Positions 45,847 through 57,658 are shown, counted from the first letter of the stretch. The stretch is DNA of 64,000 nucleotides from Gloeopeniophorella convolvens (GCA_022496205.1 WTXD01000026.1:310001-374000), one strand, 5' to 3'. The notes: generated from the letters alone by a model not told the origin. Numbers and translations are program-made.

Positions 45847-48800
45847 TTGTCCTCCTCTCCACCATCGCTCGCGACCTCACAGGAATCGAGCCCAAAGGAA
45901 GACACCTCGATGACCGACCCCGTCCCCCGGATGAGGCTGTTGTTCGACTCCAATCCCTTTTTCGTGAAGCTCTTTCCAAGTACCGGAGCGAGACCGAAGT
46001 GGATTAGCCACACATCCCCTCGCTCACAAACTCAAGGATTGTCTCACTGTCGACGCCACGGTCACCGTTTTTCAAGGCGAACTCAACGATATCAAGGACC
46101 GGAAGAAACAAAGGCTTCTTGAGGCCCTCAAACCCACGGTAGAGATTATGCTGGCACTGGTCGACAATGGAGGTCCCGTGGCCGGAATCGTCGGATCGGT
46201 AAGTTCCTTGCACACGGCGCCAATTCGCACTTCAGTTCCCTGATGTAGTTGAAATAGATATACCCGCCTGGGGTGCGATCTTGGCAGTATTGGCATTATT
46301 CTTCGCGTTCGTGTCAAGCAATCTCGCATCAGGACCCACGATTGACGATTCGACAGGCAATGAAGAAAGTTGGTGCCGACTATGACGGGATTATTGATAT
46401 ATACAACTCAATCGCGAGGTTTCTGGAGCGCCTCAGGGTCTACATATCCGTTTCAACTCCTCATCTATGGGAGGTCCTCGTAAAGACGATAGCCGAACTA
46501 CTTTCCATCTCCTCCACGATCACAAAATGGGTCCAGCAAGGTTTGCTGAGTGAGTCCATACGGTATACCTGATGTTGATCGATTCAAGCTTGCTGACTGG
46601 TTCTGTCAGAGACTTTCCGCAAGGCATTCATGGGAAGCACGGAAATCACGGACGCCTTGAAACGATTGGATAAGCTCACAAATGAAGAGCTCTCGATGGC
46701 AGTAGCTGAGATATTGAGGGTTATTCGCAATGTTTCGCGGGACGTTAGTACGGTTAAGGGAGGTCTAACAGAGATACAACGTTTGTCGCGCCTCGAACGG
46801 GACACGGTTGTCTGTGGTCACTGACGATCCCCTTTCTCAGGAAATGAGCTGAAGCGCCGTTTCAGAGACTGGCTCTCTCCGCCCAACCCCATGACCAATC
46901 ACCATGAGGCGCGCAGTGTGCGCCATCGTGGCAGCGCCACATGGCTTATCCAAGGGGAAACTTTCAAGAAGTGGAAATTGGAAGGAACCTTACTATGGAT
47001 ACACGGGAAGGGTTGGATCATGTGCTACTTTGTCCCTCTCCGTCTGCTGATTGTGCTGCCCATAGTTGGATCCGGAAAAACTGTCCTTTGGTATGTCAAA
47101 TCTCAAAACTAGCATAGACGATCAGTAACCGCCGAATTAGTTCTGCTATTATCGACGACCTATGGCCTATCGTCAAAACGGAGTCAGCCTCTGTGGCGTA
47201 CTTCTACTGCGACTTCCAGGATCCGGCGAAGCAAGACGTCCACGGTATCCTCCTCTCCTTCTTGATCCAGCTCTGCGAGCAGTCTGATACCTACTTGAAC
47301 ATCCTATCCGGCTTATCCTCCTCGTTTCCCGAGGGCTCCCCAAGCCCGGCGATGACACCCTTGTGGATTGGTTGAAGTACATGCTCGCCCTCCCTGGGGC
47401 GGTATCAAATACATCATCATCGATGCTCTAGACGAGTGTCCCAGCTCCGGCCTGCCGACGCCCCGCGCAGGAGTCATGAGGGTTTTCAGGAGCTCTGTGA
47501 ACTATCCCAAACTCATAACCTACGCCTCTGTATAATGAGCCGCTTCGAACATGACATTCGATCGGTTCTCGAGCCATTAGCGTCTCATTCTATGTCTCTT
47601 GAGGAGCAACGCGGGCAGATGAAAGCCATGGAGGACTATACCAGCTCTTCCATCGACTCGGACTCGCAGATGGGAAGTTGGGACACGGAAACCAAGAGTC
47701 TCGTCGCCCGCGTACTGTCGGAGAAGGCTCACGGGATGTAAGTTTCATGATGTTACTGGCACTATATGAGCAGTGGGCCCATCTACTACGCACAGGTTTC
47801 GATATGTACATTGCGAGCTCGAAACTCTGCGCGATTGCCTTCCAGCGGATATCCAAGACGCTCTAGACTCGCTGCCAGAGAACCTTGAGGGGACGTACGA
47901 ACGCATGCTGCAACGTATCCCCGAGACGAAGTGGAAATATGCCCACCATCTTTTCCAGTGCCTCGCATTTTCAGCTCGTCCACTCAGTGTTGCGGAGGCC
48001 GCAGAGATCCTGGTGATTGACTTCGATACAGACCCTATCCCCATACTCCGTTCCGAGAGGCGCCTAAGCGACCCCGAGGTTGCCATCATGTCGACATGCT
48101 CTACTCTCGTCGTCGTGGTCAGCGGTGACCGGCCATCCTCCCGGATGGTGCAGTTCGCTCACATGTCCGTGCAAGACTATTTGACTTCGGATCGCCTCTC
48201 TCAGTCGGTCTCGGATAGGGTCTCCCGCTATCACGTGATCCCCGACATCGCCCATTCTCTTCTTGCGCAAGTCTGCCTCAGTACCATCATCTTTGGCGGA
48301 CGCAAGGACCCAGATGGGGACGGCACTCCTGAATCTCCACTTCACCACTATTCCGATCTGTATTGGACCACTCATGTTCAATTCAATGGAGTTTCCCCCC
48401 GCATTGCGATCGCCCTGACGTACTTCCTCGATCCTCAGAGACCTGGATTCGATGGCTGGGCGAAGAGGACGCCTCTGTATGATTTTCCGGACTCGAAGAG
48501 TATGGATGTTCGGCTGATTTGTGATAATTGCGACGATCACACCTCGTTCACGAGGTCCCCTCTGTATCACGCTGCATTTCTGGGCCTCCACCAGTTCGTA
48601 GACCACTTGGCCAAGTCCAGCCCCCAACACCTGAATGCTCCCCATGGCAAGAGCGGTACTTTTACTGCGCTTCATACCGCGTCATACAATGACCATCTCA
48701 ATGTTGTGCGGCTGCTGCTTGATTGTGGTGCCGGCATCGACGCATCGACGGGCCGCGGCACAACTGCACTTCATATCGCATCGCAAAATGGTCACATGGA

Positions 48801-49620
48801 GGTTGTGCGGCTGCTGCTCGACCGTGGGGCCAACATCGACGCGGCCGAGAACGACGGCACAACCGCACTTTATATCGCGTCGCAGGATGGCCACCTGGAG
48901 GTCGTGCAGCTGCTTCTCGACCGCGGGGCCAGCATCGACGCAGCCAAGAACAACGGTGGAACTGCACTTCATATCGCGTCGCTGAATGGCCACCTGGAGA
49001 TTGTGCGGCTGCTGCTCGATCGCGGGGCCAGCATCGGGGCGGCCGAGAACAACGGCGGCGGAACTGCACTTCATATCGCGTCGCTGAATGGCCACCTGGA
49101 GGTTGTGCGGCTGCTGCTCGACCGTGGAGCCAGCATCGACGCATCGACGGGCAGAAACGCAACTGCACTTCATATCGAGTCTCAGAAGGGCCATCTGGAG
49201 GTTGTGCGCCTGCTGCTCGACCGTGGAGCCAGCATCGACGCCTCGATGTGCAGCGGCGCAACTGCACTTTATATCGCGTCGCGGAAGGGCCACCTGGAGG
49301 TTGTGCGCCTGTTGCTTGACTGCGGGGCCAGCATCGACGCGGCCAAGAACGACGGCGCAACTGCACTCCATAGGGCGTCGCAAGAAGGCCACCTGGAGGT
49401 TGTGCAGCTGCTGCTTGACTATGGAGCTAGCATCGACGCATCGATGGGCAGCGGCGCAACTGCAATTCATATCGCATCGCAAAATGGCCACCTGGAGGTT
49501 GTGCGGCTCCTGCTTAAGAATGGCGCAGACATCAGACGACGAGGCGCGGGGGGCAAAACCGCCATGGATTTGGCCTCTAAGAAGGGATTCACTGAGATCG
49601 TCTCGTTCTTATCGGGTTAG
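45847..49620 (+). pseudogene. NACHT-ankyrin (NLR-like) gene with frameshifted NTPase half
   Basis: A STAND-type sensor layout. The N-terminal helical region is of the kind found in basidiomycete NACHT proteins: EAVVRLQSLFREALSKYRSE, then a TAG near 46003 with the family continuing one base away as THPLAHKLKDCLTVDATVTV. Then VEIMLALVDNGGPVAGIVGS and IYNSIARFLERLRVYISVST. The NTPase follows: WLIQGETFKKWKLEGTLLWI, P-loop GSGKTVLCSAIIDDL (split by an intron), YFYCDFQDPAKQDVHGILLS. At about 47340, 47398 and 47470 the frame changes three times, although the Walker B strand KYIIIDALDECPSSGLPTPR is still visible. From about 47500 the frame is open again: winged-helix-like region (LDSLPENLEGTYERMLQRIP) and ten ankyrin repeats to TAG at 49618-49620. 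The 3' part alone is a 615-codon frame. No splice pattern repairs the frame changes, so I call it a pseudogene, unless these are sequence errors. Confidence 0.75.
48655..49605 (+). repeat. Ten near-identical 99-bp ankyrin-coding repeats
   Basis: Each unit encodes 33 residues of the type TALHIASQNGHLEVVRLLLD + RGASIDA. The nine middle-to-late copies are nearly the same at DNA level, third codon positions included. One unit has an extra Gly codon near 49060 (34 residues). The last is a degenerate capping repeat (KTAMDLASKKGFTEIVSFLS). The periodicity keeps other frames on both strands open, which is not evidence of genes there. Confidence 0.92.
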
Positions 49621-49983
49621 TAGGTCACCGTAGGCTCACAAGAGGATTAAGGCGAGCGAATTTAGCATGCGTTATTTGTTGCTTATGCTCAGAACCTCGA
49701 AGGTTGCAGCGTTGGAGAGGAGGCTGCGCAGCATGCGTTCCGTACACTGTCTGGGAGGCGGTCAACGTTCCTCACCTAACGCTATTTATATATGGTGGTC
49801 CAGTTCCGAGTCGCCTCAGGGTTGTACATGTCGTGTGGGTGTCAAAGACGGTATTTGCGGATCTCGATCGTGTAGTGTATTGATAACTCTATAATGTAAC
49901 CAACTTCGACTTGGGCCGGAGGAAGACTATCCGCGAGACAACGGGTGCCCAATCCATAGCATACGTTGTAACTGCGGAAGACG
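49621..49983. other. Intergenic between convergent genes
   Basis: No feature recognised. Confidence 0.5.
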
Positions 49984-52329
49984 TCAAACCAGCCTGCGTG
50001 TGTCACGAGCAGCCCGATACGCAGGCCCAGTCCCAAAACCAGCTTCAGGCTCGGCCTCAAGTGGCGACTCGGCGCGCATGGGCACGCTGAAATCATCATG
50101 CCCTACGACAGGCAAACATGCCGTCGCGGACGAGCCGTACAAGTACAACGCCGTAGGGGCGCGCCGTGCGTCCGCGAACACCCCGCCCTCGTCCGCGTCC
50201 GCGCTCTTCTCCAGTGCTGACAAGCGCTCCGCCGACTCAGGGGGCAAGTCCGCACCGCCCTCCAGCGCCGCCACGGCGCGGCGCACGACACGCAGCGCCG
50301 CAGGACCCGAGGCTTCCAGTACACCGGGCTCACATACGCGCGCAGCGAACGCGAGCTGCGCGCCGCGCGACGCCGCGTCCGCGGCACGTCGCACGCGAGG
50401 ATACGTGCTGTCTCGATAGCCATCGTATCCGCAGCAGCCACGCCGGTGCCGAAGGCAGCGAGCCCGCCAAACACGAGCAGCGGCCCGTCGCGCGCGGCCG
50501 CGTCCGGCGCTTCAGGAAGCGCGCGGAGCGACAGGACGCGGAGGAAGGTGCGCAGCTCGCACGCGCGGACAGCGCCGTATGGCGTGGGCGGCGGGAGCGT
50601 GGCGAGCTCGCGTAGGCACGCGCGCGTACCGAGCGCGGTCGTGCAGAGTCGTGCAATGCGCGGCGAGGCGGACGCGCGGGTCCGCTGCGGCAGTGCTGCG
50701 GTGCGGAGCGCCGCGGTGGTCTCCGGCCCGAAGAGCGGTCCTAATATAGGCTGCGCGTGCCCGCGAGCGCGGCGGTGGTGTGCCAGACCATGTCGAGGCA
50801 GGTGAGGGTGCGGGCTCATGTTCGTTGTGGGCGGCGGGAGGGCGGGGGAGGTATTAGGGCAGGTGAAGAAGAGCCGGCCGACGTGCCGGCCGAGGTGGAC
50901 CGTGTGGGGCTTCGAGGAGGTGGCCGATTTTGTATTACGGGTAGGTGTGCGGCTCTGCGGCGGGGAAGCCTGGGATGGCGGTGATGAAGAACTCGTGCGC
51001 GGTGTTGGAGTGCAGGGAGGAGAGCACCCATGCGAGCGCGTTGGCATCGGACTTTGGGTGTGCATGCACGAGCTTCGTATGCGCGCAGCAGGCCGCCATG
51101 GTATCGCTCCCGGCTTGCATTGATCGGCTTTGGGAGCCGGAACCGGGCGAAGGTTGAGTCTGACGCGACGAGCGACGTGAAGAACTTGGTGATGCAGAGA
51201 CTCGTCAGCCGGGCGAGGTGCAGCGCGCGCCGCAGGACTGTGGAAAGCAGTGGCCTGAACAGCGACGAGAAACGGACGATCGGGGGAATGGTAGCGATGG
51301 TGTAGATGGCCGCGCCAGTGGCGCCGAGTGCGAGTATTGAGAATGCGGTGGTGTGGCTGCGGGGGAACATATATGTTGACAGGCCCGAGGTGAAGAGTAG
51401 TACCGAGAGGTGCAAGAGGAGTATGGAGCCGACGACCTAGTCCATGCGGTGCGTGGTCAGACCAGCGAACGTGTACGGCCTAATCCTGGCGCGGGTCGGC
51501 GGCGCAGCGTGTGCATGCAAATCATGGAGATAGTCTTGGATCGAGTTCTGCGTGAGGTAGAGAACAGCGCACAGCCGAGGCTGAATATGAGGCTGAGCGA
51601 CCATAGCAAGGTGACGACGGCGGGAGGGAGGGCCGCAGCGGCTGTTGCGTTGTTCGAGGCGGCAGGCTGGAGCGAGAGATGCGCGAGTAGCATGTCCGTA
51701 AAGCTGGGTGTCAGAGCGCTCAGACCCTCGAAGACGAAAACGGAAATGATGATGGAGAAGAGGCCCGACTTTCGACCTTTGGAAGTATTAGAAACAGGCT
51801 CCGCGACGACTTGAAGCAGACGCACGAAGATGAAGATCCCATCAAGCTGCCCCTTCCGACGTGTTTCGAGACGCCCATCGTACTCTTCTGCCTCGTCGAG
51901 GTACAATGGCCACGCTCGTGTGCTTGAGCTTGGTACCCATGACCCTGTTCTCCAAAGCATGTCAGCTCGGCGGATGGATGGAGAGGTCGGAAGAATGACC
52001 CTCAGCAGACTCCGGGACGGTTGCATCTGGTGGCTGTGACGAGTCTGAGGATATCCTCAATGACGCGTCTGTGTCCAAGACTCCGGGGTTAACTGTAGGA
52101 GAGGGTGTGAATGTGTTGTCAGTTGAGCGGAGGAACACGAGGCAAGTAGAGGATCACCTTGTGTTTTGACGGCATCCGGGATGCTAGACTTTGTCTCGAA
52201 GTCCATATCAGCTGGGGACCACGAATACTCGTGAAGTACAGCAGAGCCTTGGCCTGTCTTAGATTGAGGGAGCGCGTCTCTTATCGTGCCAGATTTGTGA
52301 TCTGGGCACCGCCTCCCCAGTGGGACCAC
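49984..52329 (-). pseudogene. DUF6535 membrane protein gene with frameshift and nonsense codon
   Basis: The DUF6535 domain is an N-terminal multi-helix membrane domain of Agaricomycete proteins of unknown function. Here: GQLDGIFIF, intron, then GLFSIIISVFVFEGLSALTP, NATAAAALPPAVVTLLWSLS and LIFSLGCALF. At about 51566 the frame slips by one base before LTQNSIQDYLHDLHAHAAPP. In the new frame the next conserved stretch RIRPYTFAGLTTHRMD runs into TAG (51437-51439) where the family has a residue, and reading on gives VVGSILLLHLSVLLFTSGLS. Downstream pieces also fit (TAFSILALGATGAAIYTIAT, ANALAWVLSSLHSNTAHEFF, then a long Ala/Arg-rich part to about 49984). The start near 52329 is uncertain. Two lesions in conserved places suggest a pseudogene. 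Confidence 0.62.
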
Positions 52330-52888
52330 GCTCCCTATAGGACACAGATGGCGTCGGGGTGCGGCCGTGCTGACGGCCTAACAGAGCAGCTGCATGGAAT
52401 GGATCATCTATCAATGCGCCGCGCCTTCTCGTAGACGCCGCAATTCTGTCGTACAGTCAGATGTGAGGCAGTGCGTGTTGCTACCGAGGACAGCGCGGCA
52501 ATTGTGCTGGACATCGACGAGATTTTTTTTTTTTTTTTGAGTCCATTTGCGTGCACCTCGGCACATCTAGAGCAGAGCGCACAGGGCCGCATCAGAGACA
52601 TCACCCTCACAATACTGTCGTAGGAGCGTACACACCTTTGATAGTGATGTCTGTGCACGTTCGGGGGTGCTTTCTACCTGGCATGTGGCAGTTTGGCCAA
52701 AGCGCGGAGTCGAACAACCCCGCCGCCTTCAACACGGTGAGTGCCGGACGCGCGTGCACGTCGTAATTGAACGAGTCTCACCAGGTCTCACCCTTCCCCA
52801 TGACCGCGGCGGAAGTGAAACAACTTCCTCGCACATCTGCCCGTCCCACCCGAACTCCATCGGCCACCAATGACCTGCTGCTACACTC
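52330..52888. other. Intergenic with T tract
   Basis: A run of about 16 T occurs near 52523-52538. Just upstream of duplication copy 2, a GTGAGT...CACCAG pair (about 52737-52784) joins two open pieces (GMWQFGQSAESNNPAAFNT and VSPFPMTAAEVKQLPRTS). I cannot identify this product. Confidence 0.4.
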
Positions 52889-52904
52889 GGTGACACAGAA
52901 ACAG

Positions 52905-54329
52905 TGCTCGCTTACGGTTGGTCGTGAAATTGAAGGACGAGTAAGTACAAGCACTACAGGTAACTCCCTTCCGCGCTCATAGCCCAGCAAGGCCCCGTCG
53001 GCCCCGTGCGCCCCACAGAGCTGCGCAAAACATCGCCGTCGGACCCTCGTCTGAGACGGCGCGGATGATCGCGGCCATCCGACACGACGCCTGAGCAGAG
53101 CGTGTCGACCTTCACGAATGCGTCGACGCTCTCTCAGGCGCTCACGCCGCACAAGACGACGCGCACCGTCAAGCCGCAGTACCATGCGCCGTGGAAGCTC
53201 GTGCGCGTCATCTCGGGCCACCCCGGCCGGGTACGCAGCGTCGCTGTCGAGCCGGGAAACAAGTGGTTCGCGACCGGCGCGGGCGACCGGGTCATCAAGA
53301 TCTGGAACCTCGCGTCGGGCGAGCTGCGCCTCTCGCTCACAGGCCACATTTCCACCTTGCGCGGACTCGCGGTGTCGTCGCGCCATCCGTACCTCTTTTC
53401 ATGCGGCGAGGACAAGGTGCGTCCCCGTCTGGCCACGCAGGCTGCACCGCCCCTGACACGTGTGTTTAGATGATCAAATGCTGGGACCTCGAGGCGAACA
53501 AGGTCATCCGGCATTACCACGGCCATCTTTCGGGCGTGTATGCGCTCAGCCTGCACCCGACGCTCGACGTTCTCGTCACGTCCGGCCGTGACGCATCGGC
53601 GCGCGTGTGGGACATGCGCACCAAGGCGCAGATCACGTCCTCTCGGGCCACACCGCGACGGTCGCGGACGTCAAGTGCCAGGACTCGGACCCGCAGGTCA
53701 TCACGGGGAGCATGGACTCGACCGTCCGGTGAGTGCTGCGTTACACCTGCACCCCGCGCCCGCGGTCCCTGACACGCGCGCGCTGGACAGGCTCTGGGAC
53801 CTCGCGGCGGACAAGACAATGGTGACGCCGACGCATCACAAAAAGTCGGTGCGCGCGCTCGCGATCCATCCGACCGAGTACTCGTTCGCGTCGGGGTCGG
53901 CGGGCGGGAACAACATCAAGAAGTGGAAGTACCCTGAGGGGGCGTTCGTGTTCAACTTTGGCGGGTACAACGTGATCATCAACACGCTCTCGGTCAACTC
54001 AGAGGGCGTGTTCTTCTCCGGCGGTGCGCGCGTCCTTATTTCGTCGGCGTGTTCGTTGAGTTGCTGATGGCGGTCGTGCGCAGCCGACAACGGGTCGATG
54101 ACATTCTGGGACTACGCGGGCGCCGTTCCAGAACATGGACGACATCCCGCAGCCCGGGTCGCTGGAGGCGGAGGCGGGGATCTTCTGTTCGATATTCGAC
54201 ATGACGGGCACGCGGCTGATCACAGGCGGCGCGGACAAGACGGTTAAGGTGCGTGCTGCGTGGGCGCGTTGTGCGCCTTGCCTTGCTGACCGGATGTGTG
54301 TGCAGGTATATGCCGAGCAGACGTCGTGA
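52905..54329 (+). pseudogene. PRP46/PRL1 pseudogene, copy 2
   Basis: Lacks exon 1. Compared with copy 1 it has a 4-base insertion near 52941, one base missing at about 53029 (AAAACATC for AAAGCCATC), one base extra at about 53081 (ATCCGACAC for ATCGACAC), one base missing at about 53632 (ATCACGTCC for ATCCACGTCC) and several bases missing near 54118 (before GCCGTTCC). WD40 pieces remain readable: [56 protein letters not shown] and a last exon ending AEQTS with TGA at 54327-54329. At the C run where copy 1 is short, this copy reads CGC CCC ACA GAG and keeps the frame, so the two copies are broken in different places. Confidence 0.85.
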
Positions 54330-54702
54330 TTGCCTCCATTGCACGATGTAATTTTTACTTCATGTATGCTATCCGTGCGCTTTCTGCATACGTGTTGTCT
54401 CTTCTGTGTGCTATGACGGCCGGGCATTTAACGGCCGGCTCTCCTACTTCGTGGTTTCTGCGAACCCGATGCTTTGATGCGGAGAAGTCTCTTGTGGTTT
54501 CTCCGTCTGATGGTGACGAGAAAGATAGCCTTGGTTCTCAGAAATCCAGACGGCTCTTTGACTCGAGTACAAACTTTGTTCGAAGCGCATATATTCTGGT
54601 CTAGACACGGCTTCTATCATACACCACTACGCCCCCACCTGGATAACCTTTATGCTGAACCCCTCACCACTTCTCGTGCGCGGGGCGAACTACGGAATAC
54701 GA

Positions 54703-55873
54703 TCAGTTCTGGGTCAAGGCGGCCTCCAGGGGAGACGTACGGTCGAGCTCCCAAGTCCACGCAGACCTATCCTGGTTTACCAGGTAGAGGTATGCCTGGA
54801 AGTCGCGGCGTCAGACAAGACCAGGCCGTGGGGCACATGGCAGCGTACAGCGGCGATGCTCTCGGGCTTGAGCGCAATGTCAGGATTGGACGCCCAGTCC
54901 TCGCCGTGGCGACGCTTGGACAGGTCGGTGACGATATCTGTGACCGGATCAGCCAAGTTCTCTGCGGACCGCAGGGGGGCGGGACGAACCTCCGTCGATG
55001 ATAGCCTAGCAGAGCGCATACACGCATTAGCTGACACACCCCAAAAAAGCGCCGGTCATGGACGCACTTCTGCAACCTAGAACGACGAGCGTCAGCATCG
55101 AAACCGGACACAACAGCGGGGCGCGCCAACGCACATGGATATTCTTCTTCCCGAACTCCTTATTCAGGCTCTGCGTCAGCGCGCGCTGCGCAAACTTGGA
55201 CGCCGAGAACAGGGACGTTGTCACGTTGCCGCGCCACGACGCCGTCGCGCCCGTGAACAGCAGCGTGCCGCGCGCCCCGCGCGCGTCGAGCGGGAGGCCC
55301 TCGAAGGCGCGCAGCGCGCCATGAGCGAACGCGAATGCGGCGCCGATGTTCGCGTCCGTGGCGCGCGCGATGTCTTCCGGTGTGATCTCGAGAAAGGGCT
55401 TCCACACCGAGGCGTCCACGTTGAAGAGTGCAACGCGGATCTCGCCATTCGGCCAGTGCGCGCGCGCCGCGTCGAACGCGGCGGCGACCTCCGCGTAGTT
55501 GTACGCGGACACGGGGAACGCGGCAGCCTGCGCGGGGGCGTGCACGATGTCATGTCAGCGCGTGGATGGGATCGGCGTGCAGGTTAGGGACGCACGTGAA
55601 CGTCTCCGTTCGTGAGCTCGGCGGCGAACTTGTGCAGGGTGTCACTCTCCCGCGCGATCAGCGCGACGTCGTATCCGGATCGGGCAAAGAGGCGGCTGAC
55701 GGGCGCGGCGTAAGCGAGGCGTCGCTCGCGCTCAGCTTGGTACGCACGCTGTTGCGCCTCCGGTGCCTGCGTGGGACGGGAGTCAGCTCGACGCTCGTGG
55801 AGAAGTTGTGGGTGTGAAACGCACCGGAGGAGTCGCCGATGCCTGCTACGACGATGATGGGGCGGGAAGACAT
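54703..55873 (-). CDS. Short-chain dehydrogenase/reductase, copy 2
   Basis: Paralog of the gene at 43793-44970 with the same exon plan. Starts MSSRPIIVVAGIGDSSG at 55873; then RLFARSGYDVALIARESDTL, AAAFPVSAYNYAEVAAAFDA, LFNVDASVWKPFLEITPED, LLFTGATASWRGNVTTSLFS, ASKFAQRALTQSLNKEFGK, mini-exon AIIDG, DIVTDLSKRRHGEDWASNPD and AYLYLVNQDRSAWTWELD, with TGA at 54703-54705. All frames stay open despite many substitutions, so this copy is probably functional, unlike the neighbouring PRP46 copy. It has the same FSASK in place of YxxxK. A GATAAAAT motif lies about 78 bp upstream. Confidence 0.8.
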
Positions 55874-55959
55874 GGCTTGTGTTGTTGGAGCCGGTGCGAA
55901 AGAGAAGGATAGAATGCGACCTGGTACAGGACACAAGGCGCAGGCAGGCCCATTTTATC

Positions 55960-56665
55960 GTAGCTGCTTGACGAGAGTTCTCGAGAGAGTCGCGCCATCG
56001 GCGCTCGAGCAGGTCTCAGTCAGCAACAGAGGGTTCGCTGACCTTGAACGTCAGTGTGCTTGGGCATCCCGTTTGCTAGGGCTGACAAACGACGAGAGGT
56101 GGGGTCTGACCAAGACGTGGGGATGGATCCAGTGGAAACGCAACGAATCTGCAGAGACGATGCCCGGCGCAGTGACCAAGGACAACTTGGCTGGGCGGTT
56201 CTGACTAGTCTCCCAGAGGCAGACGCGTCGTCAAACCCTCGTGCCTCGAGATCCGCCGTCAGATGGCGTCAACCCTCGTTCCTCGGGATCCTTCATCTGA
56301 CGTTCTGACCTCACAGGACCAAGTGCGGTGGTTGTTCTGCTGCACCGGGCCGACGCGAAGCGGCTACATAATAACAGACTATCTATCTACCCGCTCCGCA
56401 AACCCTACCAACGCGCCGACTCGGTACTCTAGGCCAGAGCTTGTGACAATAGGCACAGTAGCGGGATTTCATTCTTATTCTCCGGACCTCCTCAGTATCT
56501 CGCTACGTATTCAGTCTGGTAATGTACAGCCAACCACAGCTCCATTGAATTGTCTCAAACTGCCAATAACATCACGTGCGGGGGAGGCTACATACTTCGC
56601 CTTGGATCGTGCTTCTAACCATATCAGAGAGATGTCATCACGGGGAGATAGTAGCTCACCTTTCT
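55960..56665. other. Intergenic, promoter side of dehydrogenase copy 2
   Basis: The first 400 bp belong to the duplication. The motif TCGAGCAGGTCTCAGTCAGC is kept in both copies (45096 and 56006). No gene recognised. Confidence 0.5.
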
Positions 56666-57612
56666 TCACCCCTGCCGAGGAAAGAGGGCGCACCGCGACA
56701 GCTGGATAATCGGCTGCCAGCGGTCCAACCCGATATTGACGATCCCGACTACGTTGACTTCGTCCCGCGTAATGGCGTTAGGACCGATCACCCACATCTC
56801 TTGCCCGCGTTCCGGGGTTAGCCCGCATGATGACTGAAAAGACAGTTTCGGTGATCTATGTGCGACCATCGACGAAGAGATTATACGCACCTGCAGGAAC
56901 TGATCGACGGCTCGCGCGGTCTGATAAAGTAAGCTATTTCCGACAGCCTCCCATCCACTGTTAACTTTGGATTCTAGCATGATGGCAACGTCCACCCTGG
57001 TAGTCCAATCCGAATATCCTGGCCACTGGGGTGCATGTCAAACGACCGTGCTCCTCTAACATGGGAATCATGTGCACTTACGGCTATATGAATATGTATA
57101 GACCTCCTTTTGTCGAGGTTTGTACCCGCGCTCCCCCCAAGGCGAAGGTGATTATCACGTTCAGTCTTTCCCAAAATACTGGTAATGTTGGAGCCAGAAC
57201 CGTGATCAGGGCCGTAGAAATAGACAGGGAATTTGAGAGGAGCATTGGCGACGTCTTGCGCGTGCTGGAGGGGGTCGGTGGGCTCGAACAATCTTTGGCG
57301 TACGATAGTCCCTTGAGGGCCAAGTCCGATTGAGTGATCCAGCGCCCGCTGTGTGTAGGCGTTCGCCCCGCTCTTGGGGTCATGCGCTAGAGACAGCGCA
57401 GGCAGCGATTCCATGTTGGTCGTAACATACCACCCTCCCTTCTTGTATGTTACGCCGTAGTACCTCATTGGAGGGGTGGTCGGTGGGGCCCTGAGAAGCT
57501 GGGCGAAGTAGCGTTCTGCTACAGAAACGTGAAATGTCTTCGCGATGAAGCCATACCCCATGATATCCTTGGAGACATCGGCGGGTTGAAATCCAGAAGG
57601 GGTGGTCTGCAT
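56666..57612 (-). CDS. Uncharacterised Agaricomycete protein
   Basis: Starts MQTTPSGFQPADVSKDIMGY at 57612, with TATATAA 40 bp upstream. Exon 1 continues with YFAQLLRAPPTTPPMRYYGV, VYFYGPDHGSGSNITSIL and GTNLDKRRSIHIHIA before a GTAAGT donor. Following pieces are FDMHPSGQDIRIGLPGW, VDVAIMLESKVNSGWEAVGN (about 56995-56890) and, after a GTGCGT intron, SCGLTPERGQEMWVIGPNAI then VGIVNIGLDRWQPIIQL, with TGA near 56666. The end pattern (W-x-IGPxxI then VxLVxIxNVxxxxWQ) recalls an unnamed Agaricomycete family, but I cannot name it. No signal peptide or membrane helix. The exon joins near 57000 are uncertain. Confidence 0.55.
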
Positions 57613-57651
57613 AGCTGGTGAATATGGGACCTTAGCGACGAGGGGATCAGG

Positions 57652-57658
57652 TTATATA
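57652..57658 (-). promoter_or_regulatory. TATA box of the uncharacterised gene
   Basis: TATATAA on the minus strand, 40 bp upstream of the ATG at 57612. Confidence 0.55.

Larger units (their letters stand above)
52889..56370. repeat. Segmental duplication, copy 2
   Basis: Direct copy of 41978-45370 with the same order: PRP46 exons 2 onward, the 3' intergenic region, the opposing dehydrogenase and its promoter. It starts just before the exon-2 acceptor of PRP46, so exon 1 was never included or has been replaced. Confidence 0.88.

Noticed and set aside
48682..49491. Long open frames on the minus strand and in the second plus frame over the ankyrin array
   Set aside because: They arise because a 99-bp repeat without stops in one unit stays open in all units; no independent codon or motif support.
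52551..52982. Gene fragment spliced into PRP46 copy 2, making a chimeric protein
   Set aside because: The frame enters the PRP46 copy out of phase and ends within 60 codons; no family match for the upstream piece.
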